Assembly: GCA_045635565.1 (NCBI GenBank)
Contig: JAZTVX010000044.1
Span: 11,370-75,369 of the forward strand
From: RGIG4140 sp045635565
GTDB taxonomy: Bacteria; Pseudomonadota; Alphaproteobacteria; CAAHEQ01; UBA3637
Reading direction: 5' to 3'
Length of the DNA stretch: 64,000 nucleotides
The position numbers and the translations under genes were made by a program. Shown one piece after another: positions 6,914-17,035 of the stretch (position 1 is its first letter; each line of letters begins with the position of its first letter). A model generated the notes under the pieces. It saw only the letters and a program-made list of their open reading frames with translations. It did no database searches and was not told where the DNA came from.

Positions 6914-9900
6914 TTAAGAGGCTCGTTTAATACTTCCTCGAAGTGTTGACGGCGTTTGAGGTAAATCCGTCTGATAATCTTCCAAGGATGTTTCTTCTTG
7001 TGGTATATTGACAGATGAATTATTTTCTCCGGAACGCATAATCTTCATACGAATATTGCGACTTTGTTCTGCTTTTCCTTTGGATGAAAACGTCCATGGT
7101 TTAGCTGTTGTGTCCTTTGTATCACTAACTGATGCGTTAACGTGTTTGATTTCAGTCGGTTGTTGTATTTTGACATCAGATAGAATCGTTTGTTCGCTTT
7201 GAGTGGACGTATTTTCCATAACAGAAACAGTCGGCTGTTGTGTTTGATCCGATGAAACGGGTGTATCTTGTAAGTCGCTTTCTTGGGTAATATTCAAAGA
7301 TAGAGGTTGAATGATTGTTGTTTTCGGATTGGTATCAAAACGTAAAACGTATTGATATCCTTTTACAACTTTCATATATGCCGACCGTGCCGTTCTCATT
7401 TGAAGATGGTGTTCTTCATCTGTTTCATTCGGATGGGCTTCATCGGCCAATTTATATAACAGTTGAGCGTATTTTTTTGTTGCAGGTGATAATTTTTGAA
7501 CGATTTCAATATCTGGATAAGCATCACGAATCCGTTCAATTTCCCGTTGCATTTCTTGTCCGCTCTTGCTAAACGCATGTAACTGTTTGCGATCTTCAAA
7601 AAAACGGTCATTGATGGCTTCGGCAACGGCTTCTTCTGATTTTAAAATGGCTAAACGGGATTGTTCCGTCAGTTGGATAAATTCGGCATCTGTTAGATTT
7701 TCCTTAACGGATAAACCATTGATAAATTCCAAAGCATCTTGTGCATTTTCCAATAAGTACAAAGCCTTTTCATTATCACCTGTTTGAACTTTATTGCTTG
7801 CTTTTTCAACGGCTTTTCGGGCTTCAATAATGGCTTGGCGGATTTTTTCCTGTCGTTCCGTATGTGCAATAAGTGTGGCTTCTTCTTGTGCTTTTTGCTC
7901 CATTTTTTCAATGCGGGAATTGCTTTCTAACACAATATCCGATACTGAAGCAGATAAATCAACAAAATTCGGTTGATATTTTAATGATTTTGCCGGTCCT
8001 TTGACCGATAAGGCAAATGGTGGTAAATCTTTGTATTTTGTTAGTGTTAACGGTACATTTAACTGATAAGAATCATTATTCATATTCCATTGAATAGACA
8101 TTGGATTTGATGTAAATGTTTGACCGGTTAACTCCGAATTAACGGCTTTTAAAATACCGTTTTCGATGGTAAATTTGCCATCAATTTTGTTGATTTGTGT
8201 TTTGCCGGAATTAAGCAAACGGTTAATTTCTTTGTCAAACACATTTTTAGGGATTCTGTGTGATAAGGCTCGTTCAATCAATGGTGTAACACGATTGATA
8301 TCCGTTCCGACCCAAACAGTATTGTCAAAAGTCAACTGACCGTTTCCGGTTAAGTTTTGTAACATAATTTGAGGAGAAACACCTGTTCCCGTTATATGTG
8401 CTTGCCATGTGACACTTCCGTCTCCGAAAGCCATGTCTTTTAAAGATAACAAATGAGACGGAACTGCCCAATTCTTTCCTGTGATGTCAAGAGTTACTTT
8501 AGGCGTTCCCTGCCAAGAAAGTGTTCCGGATGCTTTTAATTCTGATTTGGGTGAATTGATGTTGCCGGTTAATTCTTTGAGTGTTACTGTTTTGTTGATT
8601 CCGTCAACAGACCATTCCATAACAGCATTTTTCAATTCATAATCTTGATATAATAATTGAGCTGTTTTAATTTTTATCTGATGATTTAAGTTATCATACA
8701 CTTTAAAATTAAATGCTCTTTTTGATTTTTGTCCGTGCCATTCAATTCCTTTCAAATCATTCCAAATGAAATTATCAACATTGAAAGACGGTGTTTCAAT
8801 ATTCATGACCAATTCAGCAATTTTACCTGGGACATAAGACCCGTTAATAAGGAGATTGTTTGAACCGATTTTTATTTCTCCTTTTGTGAAGTTAAATTTT
8901 TCTCGTGATCCGTTTAATGTTAATTTTAATAAAAATTCACCGTTCAAAGATGTGTTTAACCCATTTAAATCCACGATATCGTGTGAAAAACGTTTGAAGT
9001 CGGGATATGAAAGCGATACATTCATGTCTTTGTATTGCACCGGAGTGGTATTTGTATCAATTTGACCATTGAGCTTAAAACTTAAATCTTCTGTTTCGGT
9101 ATTAGATAACATTGACCAAATTTGATTTTTTTCATTTAATGTCAAGTCTGTTTTAAACGCGGATAACTTTGTGAATTTTTCAGGGAAAATCAAGTCTGTT
9201 TTGTCCATGAATAAATCCATTTGAGGCGTTGTAAATGATGCTTTTAACTCGTCAATAGATAATTTATCAGATTTAATACCCGAAACAATTGCTGACGTTT
9301 CTAATTGAGCATTGGCTAAATCTGTTGCTTTTAATTTATTGATTTTTAAAGTATTGTCAGTTACTTCTCCGACAAGCAATACATGTCCGACAGGAATTTT
9401 TTGGAAAATAACATTTGTCATATCCATATCAAATGTTCCGTTTATATTTTTCAATATTTCTAAGTTGTTAATATAATCTTTGGATGAGGCAATCAAATGC
9501 AAGATATTGGTATTCCCTTGTCTTTTGTGATTAAACAATGTATCAAAATCAATGTTTTTAATATGCAGTTTTGATTTGACAATCGGCAGATTTTCCGTTT
9601 TTTGGTAATGGATAGTTCCATTCATTTTTGTTTTACCGAGAGTTAATTCCTGAAAATCAACTTCTCTGATATTCGGGAAAATAGTGACACCTCCCTTAAA
9701 AGAGGCTTTTTGAGGTAGGTTAATCGATACATTGTCCATTGACATTTGTTGGAGCAAATCGTTTAAATTTTCTGATTGAGCCGTTAGCATTAACGTTAAA
9801 CCGGTTTGTTCATTTTGATTAACGGAACCTCCGTCAAAATTTAATTCTGTTTTGCCTGCTAAAGAAATTTTACCACCATTGATAATGAAACGAGAACCTT

Positions 9901-11056
9901 TTTTGGCAATGTCTAAATGTAAATTTTTGGCTTTTACTTCATCGTATATAAAATCCTGTGCATTTATTTTTAACACAACATCGGCTTCTTTGGGATTTGT
10001 CAGATACTGCCAGTTTAATTCAGACAAAAAGTCTTTCCATTGATTGTATTCAAAACGGTTAATGGCTAATGTGGCATTATATGACAATTTCGCACTTTTT
10101 TCGCGGTTAAGTGAACCTGTTACCGTTACGGCATCATCTTGTTCTCCGAAACGAATAGTGAAACTTTTGAATAAATCGGCACCATTGGCTGATTCATATG
10201 TTAAATTACCGTAAGATGGTACATTGAGTTCTTTGCTAAATGATTTATAGCCGAAGATATTTAAAAAATCATTTGGTCTTTTTATACCAAAATTGCCTTC
10301 AGCCATGATTTGTAAAGTTTGTTTTTGACTTGGGGTAATCGTTCCATTAAAATTTAAGGAGAAATTATCATCTTCACCATTGACATCCAAAGAAAACGGT
10401 ACTTGAGTATCGTTGACTAATTGCTGGATTTTTAAAACAGCCGTGGCTGTTTTGTCTTGTGCTTTAAATGTTCCCGAGAATGTAAATGGTCCGATAAGCG
10501 ATTGGGCGGATAAATTACCATTGATGTTGCTGATAATCAATTTACCCTGATTAATATTGTTGTTATATTCAATTGTCCCGTTTTGGATAACAAGTGTTTC
10601 AACACGCATATGAGATTTCGTATCTTCCAATCCGTAAAGGTCTAAATTCTCGGTGCTGTTGTATAGAAAGGGGAAATTCCAGTTGACGTGTGTTGCATCT
10701 GTTCTTTCTAAAAAAAGTGTTGGGTTTTCAATGTCAATTTTTTTAATGGCCGACGTATTGCCAATTAAGGAAGACCATTCAATTTCAATGCCGACACGGT
10801 TGGCACGTAACATCACATTTCGATGCGCATCTTTAGCATTCGCTAATGTGACATCATTCATAACGATTTTAGGGATAGGAAACCATGAAACGTATGTTGC
10901 TCCCATAACATTAAATTCCCGTCCGGTCATTTCCGAAATGCTTTGCACAATTTGTTTTTGGAATGTATCCGAATTGAAAGAACGGATTGCGATGAATCCT
11001 ACCAAACCAATTAAAATAAAAATAAAGAATAATAATGTTAAGAAAAATTTTTTCAT
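6914..11056 (-). CDS. Very large AsmA-like protein with coiled-coil and disordered C-terminal extension
   Basis: The 1380-residue protein begins with a single membrane helix (residues 4-25), then the AsmA N-terminal signature GLVGF...QIVQSISEMTGREF and FPIPKIVMNDVTLANA, followed by about 900 residues of beta-strand-rich repeats. The AsmA C-terminal region lies near residues 840-960 with VTWQAHITGTGVSP and LTGNGQLTFDNT. AsmA/TamB relatives are periplasm-spanning proteins anchored in the inner membrane and implicated in lipid transfer to the outer membrane. Unusual here: after the AsmA core come about 150 residues of helical, charged sequence (near 1070-1200) and a low-complexity Gln/Thr/Ser-rich tail of about 130 residues. 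The gene is transcribed alone after trkH; an AGGGTG site precedes the ATG. Confidence 0.85.
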   Translation of the reverse strand: MKKFFLTLLFFIFILIGLVGFIAIRSFNSDTFQKQIVQSISEMTGREFNVMGATYVSWFPIPKIVMNDVTLANAKDAHRNVMLRANRVGIEIEWSSLIGNTSAIKKIDIENPTLFLERTDATHVNWNFPFLYNSTENLDLYGLEDTKSHMRVETLVIQNGTIEYNNNINQGKLIISNINGNLSAQSLIGPFTFSGTFKAQDKTATAVLKIQQLVNDTQVPFSLDVNGEDDNFSLNFNGTITPSQKQTLQIMAEGNFGIKRPNDFLNIFGYKSFSKELNVPSYGNLTYESANGADLFKSFTIRFGEQDDAVTVTGSLNREKSAKLSYNATLAINRFEYNQWKDFLSELNWQYLTNPKEADVVLKINAQDFIYDEVKAKNLHLDIAKKGSRFIINGGKISLAGKTELNFDGGSVNQNEQTGLTLMLTAQSENLNDLLQQMSMDNVSINLPQKASFKGGVTIFPNIREVDFQELTLGKTKMNGTIHYQKTENLPIVKSKLHIKNIDFDTLFNHKRQGNTNILHLIASSKDYINNLEILKNINGTFDMDMTNVIFQKIPVGHVLLVGEVTDNTLKINKLKATDLANAQLETSAIVSGIKSDKLSIDELKASFTTPQMDLFMDKTDLIFPEKFTKLSAFKTDLTLNEKNQIWSMLSNTETEDLSFKLNGQIDTNTTPVQYKDMNVSLSYPDFKRFSHDIVDLNGLNTSLNGEFLLKLTLNGSREKFNFTKGEIKIGSNNLLINGSYVPGKIAELVMNIETPSFNVDNFIWNDLKGIEWHGQKSKRAFNFKVYDNLNHQIKIKTAQLLYQDYELKNAVMEWSVDGINKTVTLKELTGNINSPKSELKASGTLSWQGTPKVTLDITGKNWAVPSHLLSLKDMAFGDGSVTWQAHITGTGVSPQIMLQNLTGNGQLTFDNTVWVGTDINRVTPLIERALSHRIPKNVFDKEINRLLNSGKTQINKIDGKFTIENGILKAVNSELTGQTFTSNPMSIQWNMNNDSYQLNVPLTLTKYKDLPPFALSVKGPAKSLKYQPNFVDLSASVSDIVLESNSRIEKMEQKAQEEATLIAHTERQEKIRQAIIEARKAVEKASNKVQTGDNEKALYLLENAQDALEFINGLSVKENLTDAEFIQLTEQSRLAILKSEEAVAEAINDRFFEDRKQLHAFSKSGQEMQREIERIRDAYPDIEIVQKLSPATKKYAQLLYKLADEAHPNETDEEHHLQMRTARSAYMKVVKGYQYVLRFDTNPKTTIIQPLSLNITQESDLQDTPVSSDQTQQPTVSVMENTSTQSEQTILSDVKIQQPTEIKHVNASVSDTKDTTAKPWTFSSKGKAEQSRNIRMKIMRSGENNSSVNIPQEETSLEDYQTDLPQTPSTLRGSIKRAS

Positions 11057-11148
11057 GTTTCACCCTATATTAACTAATTTATTTTTTTTATACATAATTT
11101 ATCAAAAAAATAAAAGCGTTTTTTGTATTGATTTTATGTTTTTTTCTT

Positions 11149-12612
11149 TTAAACATTTCTTTTCCAGAAAAAGGGAACAAATAAAATATAAACAGCCACA
11201 AATTCTAATCGACCGATAATCATCATAAAGGCAAAAACGTATTTTCCGACAGTTGGGAAATTTGAAAATGTTTTATCAGGACCAATAATATCTCCTAATG
11301 CCGGACCGATATTAGATAATGCCGAAATGGCTCCTGATATGGCAGTTAAAGCGTCCAGATTACACAGAGATAAGATAATGGAACCGATGCCGGCACTGAT
11401 AGCATATAATCCGAAAAAGACCAAGACCCCACTGATGACTTCTTCACTAATCGGTTTGTTGCCGTAACGAGGAATGAAAATACCATGGGGTTGAACAGAA
11501 CGTTTCAATTTTGTATGAATAGCTTTAAATAAAATACTGTAACGAAACATTTTAATCCCACCGGACGTTGAACCAGTACAAGCCCCGGTTAACATCATCA
11601 GTAAAAAGACAACAGAAGCATATAGTCCCCATGTTTCATAGTTATCTGTTACAAAACCGGTTGATGACATAATGGAAACCACGTCAAATGTTGTCGTGCG
11701 TAAAATGGCAGACAGTTGACCATTATCAAAATGAACATCATGCCAACGAACGGCAATTAAAAACAAAATAACACCGATAACCGACCAAAAATAGAGTTTG
11801 ATTTGCTCATCGTTTCGAATCGTGTCAAAATGTCTGCGAACCAGTAAAATCCCCATCATCAAAGGTAATCCGCCAATGAACATAAAGAATATTAAAATCC
11901 ATTCAATAGTTGAAGAACGAAAATAACCGATTGATTCGTTATGCGTTGAAAAACCACCTGTTGCCGCTGTTGTTAAAGCATGGTTAATGGCATCAAAAGG
12001 GGTCATACCTGCTATCCATAAACATAAACCACATGCAATGGTAATAATAATGAAATAAGTTAAAATACCCAGAACATTTTGAGCAATGGTCGGCATGTCA
12101 CGATTTGATTCACCACTTGTTTCGATGTTGAAGAGTTGCATGCCACCGATTTGTAATGACGGTAAAATTAAAATAGCAACCACCAATATTCCCAAGCCTC
12201 CCATCCACTGCATCACGGAACGCCACAGCAAAACACCGACAGGTAATTGTTCTAAATCGCTGAATATAGTCGCACCGGTTGTCGTTAATCCGGAAGTTGC
12301 TTCAAAAAAAGCATCCGTAAAAGAAATATTAACCGGTGAAAAATACAGTGGAAAAGCACAAAGCAAGGTAAAAATAAGCCAAATAACCCCTGTTGCAAAA
12401 AACATTTCTTTAACTTTAAGTGGTGAGTGGGGAGTATCGGTTATCAGCCAACCGATTAACCCAAACGCCAGACATAAACCGGCACATAAAGCAAAAATAG
12501 AAGCAGATTTCAAGTCATTGTTTATCCAATCGGCGATAGCCGGAAAAATCATCATGAAACCGCTTAACATGACTAAAAAACTGACAATGGATAAAATGAG
12601 TTTAAAACGCAT
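11149..12612 (-). CDS. trkH: Trk-type potassium uptake protein TrkH
   Basis: An inner-membrane K+ channel-like subunit of 487 residues. The four pore-loop motifs of the SKT family are visible: TSGLTTTGATIF, ATGGFSTHN, SSTGFVTDN and SNIGPALGDI, each next to paired membrane helices. The frame is open upstream to 12663, but the promoter's transcription start is near 12628 and AGGAAG lies two bases upstream of the ATG at 12612, which gives the usual N-terminus MRFKLILSIVSF. No trkA gene is in the window; TrkA normally gates this channel in the cytoplasm. The gene is divergent from the tatD-tcdA-uvrD operon. Confidence 0.93.
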   Translation of the reverse strand: MRFKLILSIVSFLVMLSGFMMIFPAIADWINNDLKSASIFALCAGLCLAFGLIGWLITDTPHSPLKVKEMFFATGVIWLIFTLLCAFPLYFSPVNISFTDAFFEATSGLTTTGATIFSDLEQLPVGVLLWRSVMQWMGGLGILVVAILILPSLQIGGMQLFNIETSGESNRDMPTIAQNVLGILTYFIIITIACGLCLWIAGMTPFDAINHALTTAATGGFSTHNESIGYFRSSTIEWILIFFMFIGGLPLMMGILLVRRHFDTIRNDEQIKLYFWSVIGVILFLIAVRWHDVHFDNGQLSAILRTTTFDVVSIMSSTGFVTDNYETWGLYASVVFLLMMLTGACTGSTSGGIKMFRYSILFKAIHTKLKRSVQPHGIFIPRYGNKPISEEVISGVLVFFGLYAISAGIGSIILSLCNLDALTAISGAISALSNIGPALGDIIGPDKTFSNFPTVGKYVFAFMMIIGRLEFVAVYILFVPFFWKRNV

Positions 12613-12634
12613 GACTTCCTCATAAATTCCACTT

Positions 12635-12663
12635 ATCATAATGTTTTTTATTCTTAAAATCAA
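12635..12663 (-). promoter_or_regulatory. Promoter of trkH
   Basis: Minus strand TTGATT (12663-12658), 17 bp, TATGAT (12640-12635). Its predicted start near 12628 excludes the upstream in-frame start codon and supports the ATG at 12612. Confidence 0.6.
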
Positions 12664-12710
12664 TTAAAAAAGGAAATTTAACATGAAAAGGTCATTTTGA
12701 GTGATTTTTC

Positions 12711-12739
12711 TTGACGAAAGAAGGCGATTTGTTTAAACT
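12711..12739 (+). promoter_or_regulatory. Promoter of the tatD-tcdA-uvrD operon
   Basis: TTGACG, 17 bp, TAAACT. The -10 ends two bases before an in-frame ATG at 12742, so that ATG lies upstream of the predicted transcription start and cannot be the start codon. Confidence 0.7.
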
Positions 12740-12768
12740 ATATGCCAGAAAACAAAAAGGAAAAGTGC

Positions 12769-13473
12769 GTGTTTTATTTTGATGCTCATTGCCATGTATT
12801 ACCATTAAAACAGATGAAGCGTTCTGCTGATGCAGGTGTATCATATTTTATCTGTAATGCTACACAACCGAATGATTGGTTGCCAGTTATTGATTTGGCA
12901 GGGCAAGTGGCAGGTGTTTATCCGTGTATTGGCGTTCATCCGTGGTTTATTGATACTTTGCCGAGTGATTGGCTGATACAAATGCAATTATTGTTGGAAA
13001 AACATCCTTCGCTTATGATTGGTGAAATCGGATTGGACGGTACAAAGCCGTGTTTAACCAAACAGGCAGAGATCTTTGAAACATGTCTTAAATTGGCACG
13101 TCAGTATAAACGTCCTGTTCACATTCACGGACACAAGGCATGGGTTCATATTTTAGATATATTGACTTGTTTTCCTGATGTTCAATGTTTGTTTCATCGT
13201 TTTTCGGGAAGTGAAGTGCAGGCACGCCAATTATCCGATGTTACAAATGCCTATTTTTCGGTTATGACGGCAAAACCGTTGCGTTACTTGCCATCAGATA
13301 GGATTTTAATTGAAAGTGATTCGCCTGATGGGTTACACAAACCGATACGTGTGGTTGAATTGGCCGAACGCTTGGGATTGGATTGGTTTCAACTCAATCA
13401 GAATTTTTGTTCTTTTATCGGCAACCGATTGCCGTTTAAAGGTAATTGTCCAACTGATGGTGTTGAGGATTAA
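12769..13473 (+). CDS. TatD-family metal-dependent hydrolase
   Basis: I start at the GTG at 12769: it has AAGGA seven bases upstream, follows the predicted transcription start, and puts the metal-binding HxH at residues 7 and 9 (FDAHCH), as usual for TatD proteins. Further ligands are Glu in IGEIGLDG, His in VHIHGHKA, His in CLFHRFSG and Asp in ESDSPDG, in the order expected for a TIM-barrel TatD/YcfH hydrolase. The 234-residue length is slightly short. Known relatives are 3'-5' DNA exonucleases or D-aminoacyl-tRNA deacylase-like enzymes; the substrate here is not known. It is first in an operon with tcdA and uvrD, spaced three bases from tcdA. Confidence 0.85.
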   Translation: MFYFDAHCHVLPLKQMKRSADAGVSYFICNATQPNDWLPVIDLAGQVAGVYPCIGVHPWFIDTLPSDWLIQMQLLLEKHPSLMIGEIGLDGTKPCLTKQAEIFETCLKLARQYKRPVHIHGHKAWVHILDILTCFPDVQCLFHRFSGSEVQARQLSDVTNAYFSVMTAKPLRYLPSDRILIESDSPDGLHKPIRVVELAERLGLDWFQLNQNFCSFIGNRLPFKGNCPTDGVED

Positions 13474-13476
13474 ACA

Positions 13477-14259
13477 ATGGATACGGCCAATTTGAATGTG
13501 ACGGATGAAACAGATTGTCATGTAATACGCCAACAAATGCACAATCGTACTGAGTTGCTTTTGGGGCAGGAGGGATTAAAACGGCTTGCTCAGTCACATG
13601 TTATGGTTATTGGTTGTGGTGCTGTCGGTGGTATGGCGATAGAGGCGTTGGCTCGTTCAGGTATCGGTCGGTTGACAGTTGTTGATTTTGATGTTTTCTC
13701 GCCCAGTAATTTAAATCGGCAGATTTTAGCCACAACCGATGTATTGGCTCATTCAAAAACACACGTTGCCAAACAACGGATTCACTCGATTGATTCCACA
13801 ATTCAAGTGATTGAAAAAAACATGTTGGTTTCGGCAGATAACGTGGATTCATTATTTAAAGAACCGGTTGATTTTGTGATAGACGCTATTGATTCGTTGA
13901 ATGCTAAAACGAATTTGATTGCATATCTGGTTGCACATCACATACCGTTTGTATCTTCTATGGGTGCGGCATTAAAAACGGATATGAAACGTATTCAAAT
14001 GACACAAATGAAAAAAACGATTCAATGTCCGTTAGCATCATTTTTACGGAAACGGTTAAGACGACGAGGGATTGATATGTCTTTTCCCGTTGTTTATTCC
14101 GACGAATGTGTTTCTGATAAGATTCATTTAGGACAAGAAGATGTTGAAAGCAACCGTCGAACCATGGGTTCGATGATGACGGTTACAGGCATGTTTGGAT
14201 TGATGTGTGCCCATTATGTGATTATGCAATTGTTACAGGAAAGTACGAAAGATGAGTGA
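13477..14259 (+). CDS. tcdA: tRNA threonylcarbamoyladenosine dehydratase (TcdA/CsdL-type ThiF family)
   Basis: A 260-residue ThiF/E1-like adenylating enzyme. It has the TcdA opening LLGQEGLKRLAQSHV, the nucleotide-binding VIGCGAVGGMAIEALARSG, acidic VDFDVFSPSNLNRQ and the DAIDSLNAKTNLI strand. TcdA turns t6A at position 37 of ANN-decoding tRNAs into the cyclic form ct6A using ATP. The alternative, a MoeB/HesA sulfur-carrier activase, is less likely because the NINRQ-type motif and overall length match TcdA and the paired Cys-x2-Cys zinc motifs of MoeB are missing. Its 3' end overlaps uvrD by eight bases, so translation is coupled. Confidence 0.85.
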   Translation: MDTANLNVTDETDCHVIRQQMHNRTELLLGQEGLKRLAQSHVMVIGCGAVGGMAIEALARSGIGRLTVVDFDVFSPSNLNRQILATTDVLAHSKTHVAKQRIHSIDSTIQVIEKNMLVSADNVDSLFKEPVDFVIDAIDSLNAKTNLIAYLVAHHIPFVSSMGAALKTDMKRIQMTQMKKTIQCPLASFLRKRLRRRGIDMSFPVVYSDECVSDKIHLGQEDVESNRRTMGSMMTVTGMFGLMCAHYVIMQLLQESTKDE

Positions 14260-16636
14260 TATTTTTAAATTAGATGAACCGGATATGGATTTTAATCCGT
14301 TAGATGAAGCCGTTGATGAATTTTTGAAATCATCAGTGCCGACACCATCATTTTTAGATGATTTAAATCCCGAACAACGTCAAGCTGTTGAAACAACTCA
14401 AGGCCCTGTTTTGGTTTTATCGGGTGCCGGTACGGGTAAAACAAAAGTGTTGACAACACGGGTTGCTTATATCATTCATCAACGGTTGGCAATGCCCTGG
14501 CAAATATTGGCTGTAACATTTACGAACAAAGCATCTAAAGAAATGAAATCCCGATTGGAACGGTTGATTGGATCTGATGCTTTTTCTGTTTGGTTGGGTA
14601 CGTTTCATGCAATTGGTATTAAAATTTTGCGTAAACATGCCGAAAAAGTGAATTTGAGTTCTAATTTTATTGTTTTGGGTTCTGATGATCAGGAAAGATT
14701 ACTCAAAAATTTAATGCAGGAAGCCGGTGTTGATATCAAAAAATATACGCCGGCGAGTTTGTTGGAAATTATCCAACGTTGGAAGGATAAGGGGTTATTG
14801 CCTGAACAGGTCACGTCTGCTTATCAGACATCGTTTTGTAATGGGCAAGCACTTTATTTTTATAAACAATATCAACAAAAATTATCATTACTTAATGCTG
14901 TTGATTTTGGTGATTTGCTTTTGTTACCATTAGCATTGTTTCAGGCTAATCCTGATGTGTTGGCACAATATCAGCAACAATTTAAATATATTTTAGTTGA
15001 TGAATATCAGGATACAAACGTTGCTCAATATTTATTATTACGATTATTGGCAAAAAAACATAATAATATTTGTTGTGTTGGTGATGATGACCAATCTATT
15101 TATTCATGGCGAGGGGCAGAAGTTGAAAATATTTTAAATTTCCAAACGACATATCCCGACGCTGTTGTCGTTCGATTGGAACGAAATTATCGTTCCACAA
15201 CGCATATTTTAGGGGCTGCATCCGGTTTGATATCCAATAATTCCGGTCGATTGGGTAAAACGCTCAAACCGGCAAATGAAAAAGAAAATCAGGGAGACCA
15301 TGTTTTAATCAAAGGATTTTATAACGGTAATCAAGAAGCCGAATACATTGTTGAAACAATTGAAGCCGAACAAAAGAAGGGAATAGCCCTGTCTGATATG
15401 GCTATTTTAGTTCGGGCAACGTTTCAGACACGCTTGTTTGAAGAAGTGTTAATGCGACATGGTGTTTCTTATAAAATTATCGGTGGTTTTAAATTTTATG
15501 AACGGGAAGAAATTAAAGATGCTATTGCTTATTTGCGACTTGTTTTAAATACCGATGATGATTTGGCATTTATGCGTATTGTTAACAAGCCGAAAAGGGG
15601 TATCGGTCCACAAGCCATGGAGGCATTGGAACAAACAACCCGTGAAAAGCATATCAGTTTATTTGATGCTATTGCATGGGCATCCCTTCGGCCGGCTGTT
15701 CGTAAAACCCTCGATTCATTTGTGTTGACGATTAAACGGGCACGGGAACTGTTACAAACGGAAAGTCCTGCCGACATGGCGAAAACGTTATTAGAAGAAA
15801 GCGGGTATGTTCAAATGTGGCGATTGGATAAATCTCCCGAATCGGAAGGGCGTATTGAAAATATTCGTGAATTATATACGGTTTTATCCGATTTTGAAGA
15901 TATACAATCTTTTATTGAATATACATCGCTTGTTATGGATACAGATGAAAATGTAACCGATGATCAATTGGTTGTGATGACATTACATGCGTCCAAAGGC
16001 TTAGAATTTTATGAAGTGTTTTTAGCCGGTTGGGAAGAGGGATTGTTTCCTCATCAAAAAACATTAGATGAAACGGGTGATGTTGGTTTGGAAGAAGAAC
16101 GTCGTTTAGCGTATGTCGGTATGACACGGGCAAAACGAAAATTAACGATTTCATTTGCAAACAATCGTCGTATGTATGGTCAATGGATTAACGCATTGCC
16201 GAGCCGTTTTATTGAGGAATTACCTCAACAGCACATTCAAACAGATACCTATTTCCGTCGAACGGAACGATATGGTTATGATACGCCAACACCGGCATGG
16301 GGATACCCCACTTTAAATGATGGTCAAAAAAGTTATTCAAAACGCAATCGTTTATTTGATGACGATGAAGACTATGAAACAAAACAAGATGAACGCCCCA
16401 TCAGCAAATGGGATAGGGAATCATTAACAACAACTTCTTCGGATTATTTTATACCACGCCCCCAAAAGACGTACAAAACAGTTCCGTCTTCATCATCGAG
16501 GCGGGTTGGACGACGGGTTCGTCATGAAACGTTTGGAACGGGAACGGTTATACGTGAAGATGGAGAACGATTGGATATTCGTTTTGATTCAGGTCAGATA
16601 AAGAAAATTATGGCTCGTTTTGTAGAAGCAGAATAA
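14252..16636 (+). CDS. uvrD: UvrD/PcrA-type superfamily 1 DNA helicase
   Basis: A 794-residue ATP-dependent 3'-5' DNA helicase acting in nucleotide excision and mismatch repair. Motifs in order: Q motif LNPEQRQAV (residues 38-46), Walker A GAGTGKT (58-64), motif Ia VTFTNKASKEM, Walker B LVDEYQDTN, GDDDQSIYSWRGA, motif IV LERNYRST, motif V VVMTLHASKGLEF and motif VI RRLAYVGMTRAK. The C-terminus after a low-complexity linker is a Tudor-like domain with VRHETFGTGTVI, as in PcrA/UvrD, which contacts RNA polymerase. It overlaps tcdA by eight bases. An N-terminal extension of about 35 acidic residues precedes the helicase core. Confidence 0.95.
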   Translation: MSDIFKLDEPDMDFNPLDEAVDEFLKSSVPTPSFLDDLNPEQRQAVETTQGPVLVLSGAGTGKTKVLTTRVAYIIHQRLAMPWQILAVTFTNKASKEMKSRLERLIGSDAFSVWLGTFHAIGIKILRKHAEKVNLSSNFIVLGSDDQERLLKNLMQEAGVDIKKYTPASLLEIIQRWKDKGLLPEQVTSAYQTSFCNGQALYFYKQYQQKLSLLNAVDFGDLLLLPLALFQANPDVLAQYQQQFKYILVDEYQDTNVAQYLLLRLLAKKHNNICCVGDDDQSIYSWRGAEVENILNFQTTYPDAVVVRLERNYRSTTHILGAASGLISNNSGRLGKTLKPANEKENQGDHVLIKGFYNGNQEAEYIVETIEAEQKKGIALSDMAILVRATFQTRLFEEVLMRHGVSYKIIGGFKFYEREEIKDAIAYLRLVLNTDDDLAFMRIVNKPKRGIGPQAMEALEQTTREKHISLFDAIAWASLRPAVRKTLDSFVLTIKRARELLQTESPADMAKTLLEESGYVQMWRLDKSPESEGRIENIRELYTVLSDFEDIQSFIEYTSLVMDTDENVTDDQLVVMTLHASKGLEFYEVFLAGWEEGLFPHQKTLDETGDVGLEEERRLAYVGMTRAKRKLTISFANNRRMYGQWINALPSRFIEELPQQHIQTDTYFRRTERYGYDTPTPAWGYPTLNDGQKSYSKRNRLFDDDEDYETKQDERPISKWDRESLTTTSSDYFIPRPQKTYKTVPSSSSRRVGRRVRHETFGTGTVIREDGERLDIRFDSGQIKKIMARFVEAE

Positions 16637-16702
16637 CCTATTCTAATGAATTGATTGACTTGATATGAAATGTCCCTATCTGATAAGGAAAGGGAGATTG
16701 AT

Positions 16703-17035
16703 ATGAAACATAATCAAAAAGTACGGTTATCAATATTACAATGCAAACAGTTGTGTTTAATGCATAGTATTCCTGTTTTGCTGACATATAAGCGACCTTA
16801 TATTATTTCATATCCCCGACCGAAGGAATTGACATATCATGTACCGACTACCGATTCGGAACACCATTTACAAGGACTTGATTGTTCAGGGCAGGGGCAT
16901 TGTCAACCGAATATGGAAAATACGACAGGTGAAGAAATGCAAGCCTATTTAGTTAAAGCAAATCGTTCATCAGGGGCTAGAAAACGGCAACAACGACAAC
17001 GCAAAAATCAAAATATTTCCTCATCTGATGATTAA
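16703..17035 (+). CDS. Small hypothetical protein downstream of uvrD
   Basis: A 110-residue basic protein that I do not recognise. The start at 16703 is chosen because GGGAGA lies five bases upstream, whereas an in-frame ATG at 16670 has no ribosome site. The sequence has no signal peptide or membrane segment, three cysteines in the middle (LDCSGQGHCQ) and a strongly basic tail ARKRQQRQRKN ending in serines and acids, which could bind nucleic acid. It may be co-transcribed with uvrD (66 bases away) or use a weak promoter at 16655 (TTGACT, 16 bp, TATCTG). A terminator lies 150 bp downstream. Confidence 0.5.
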   Translation: MKHNQKVRLSILQCKQLCLMHSIPVLLTYKRPYIISYPRPKELTYHVPTTDSEHHLQGLDCSGQGHCQPNMENTTGEEMQAYLVKANRSSGARKRQQRQRKNQNISSSDD

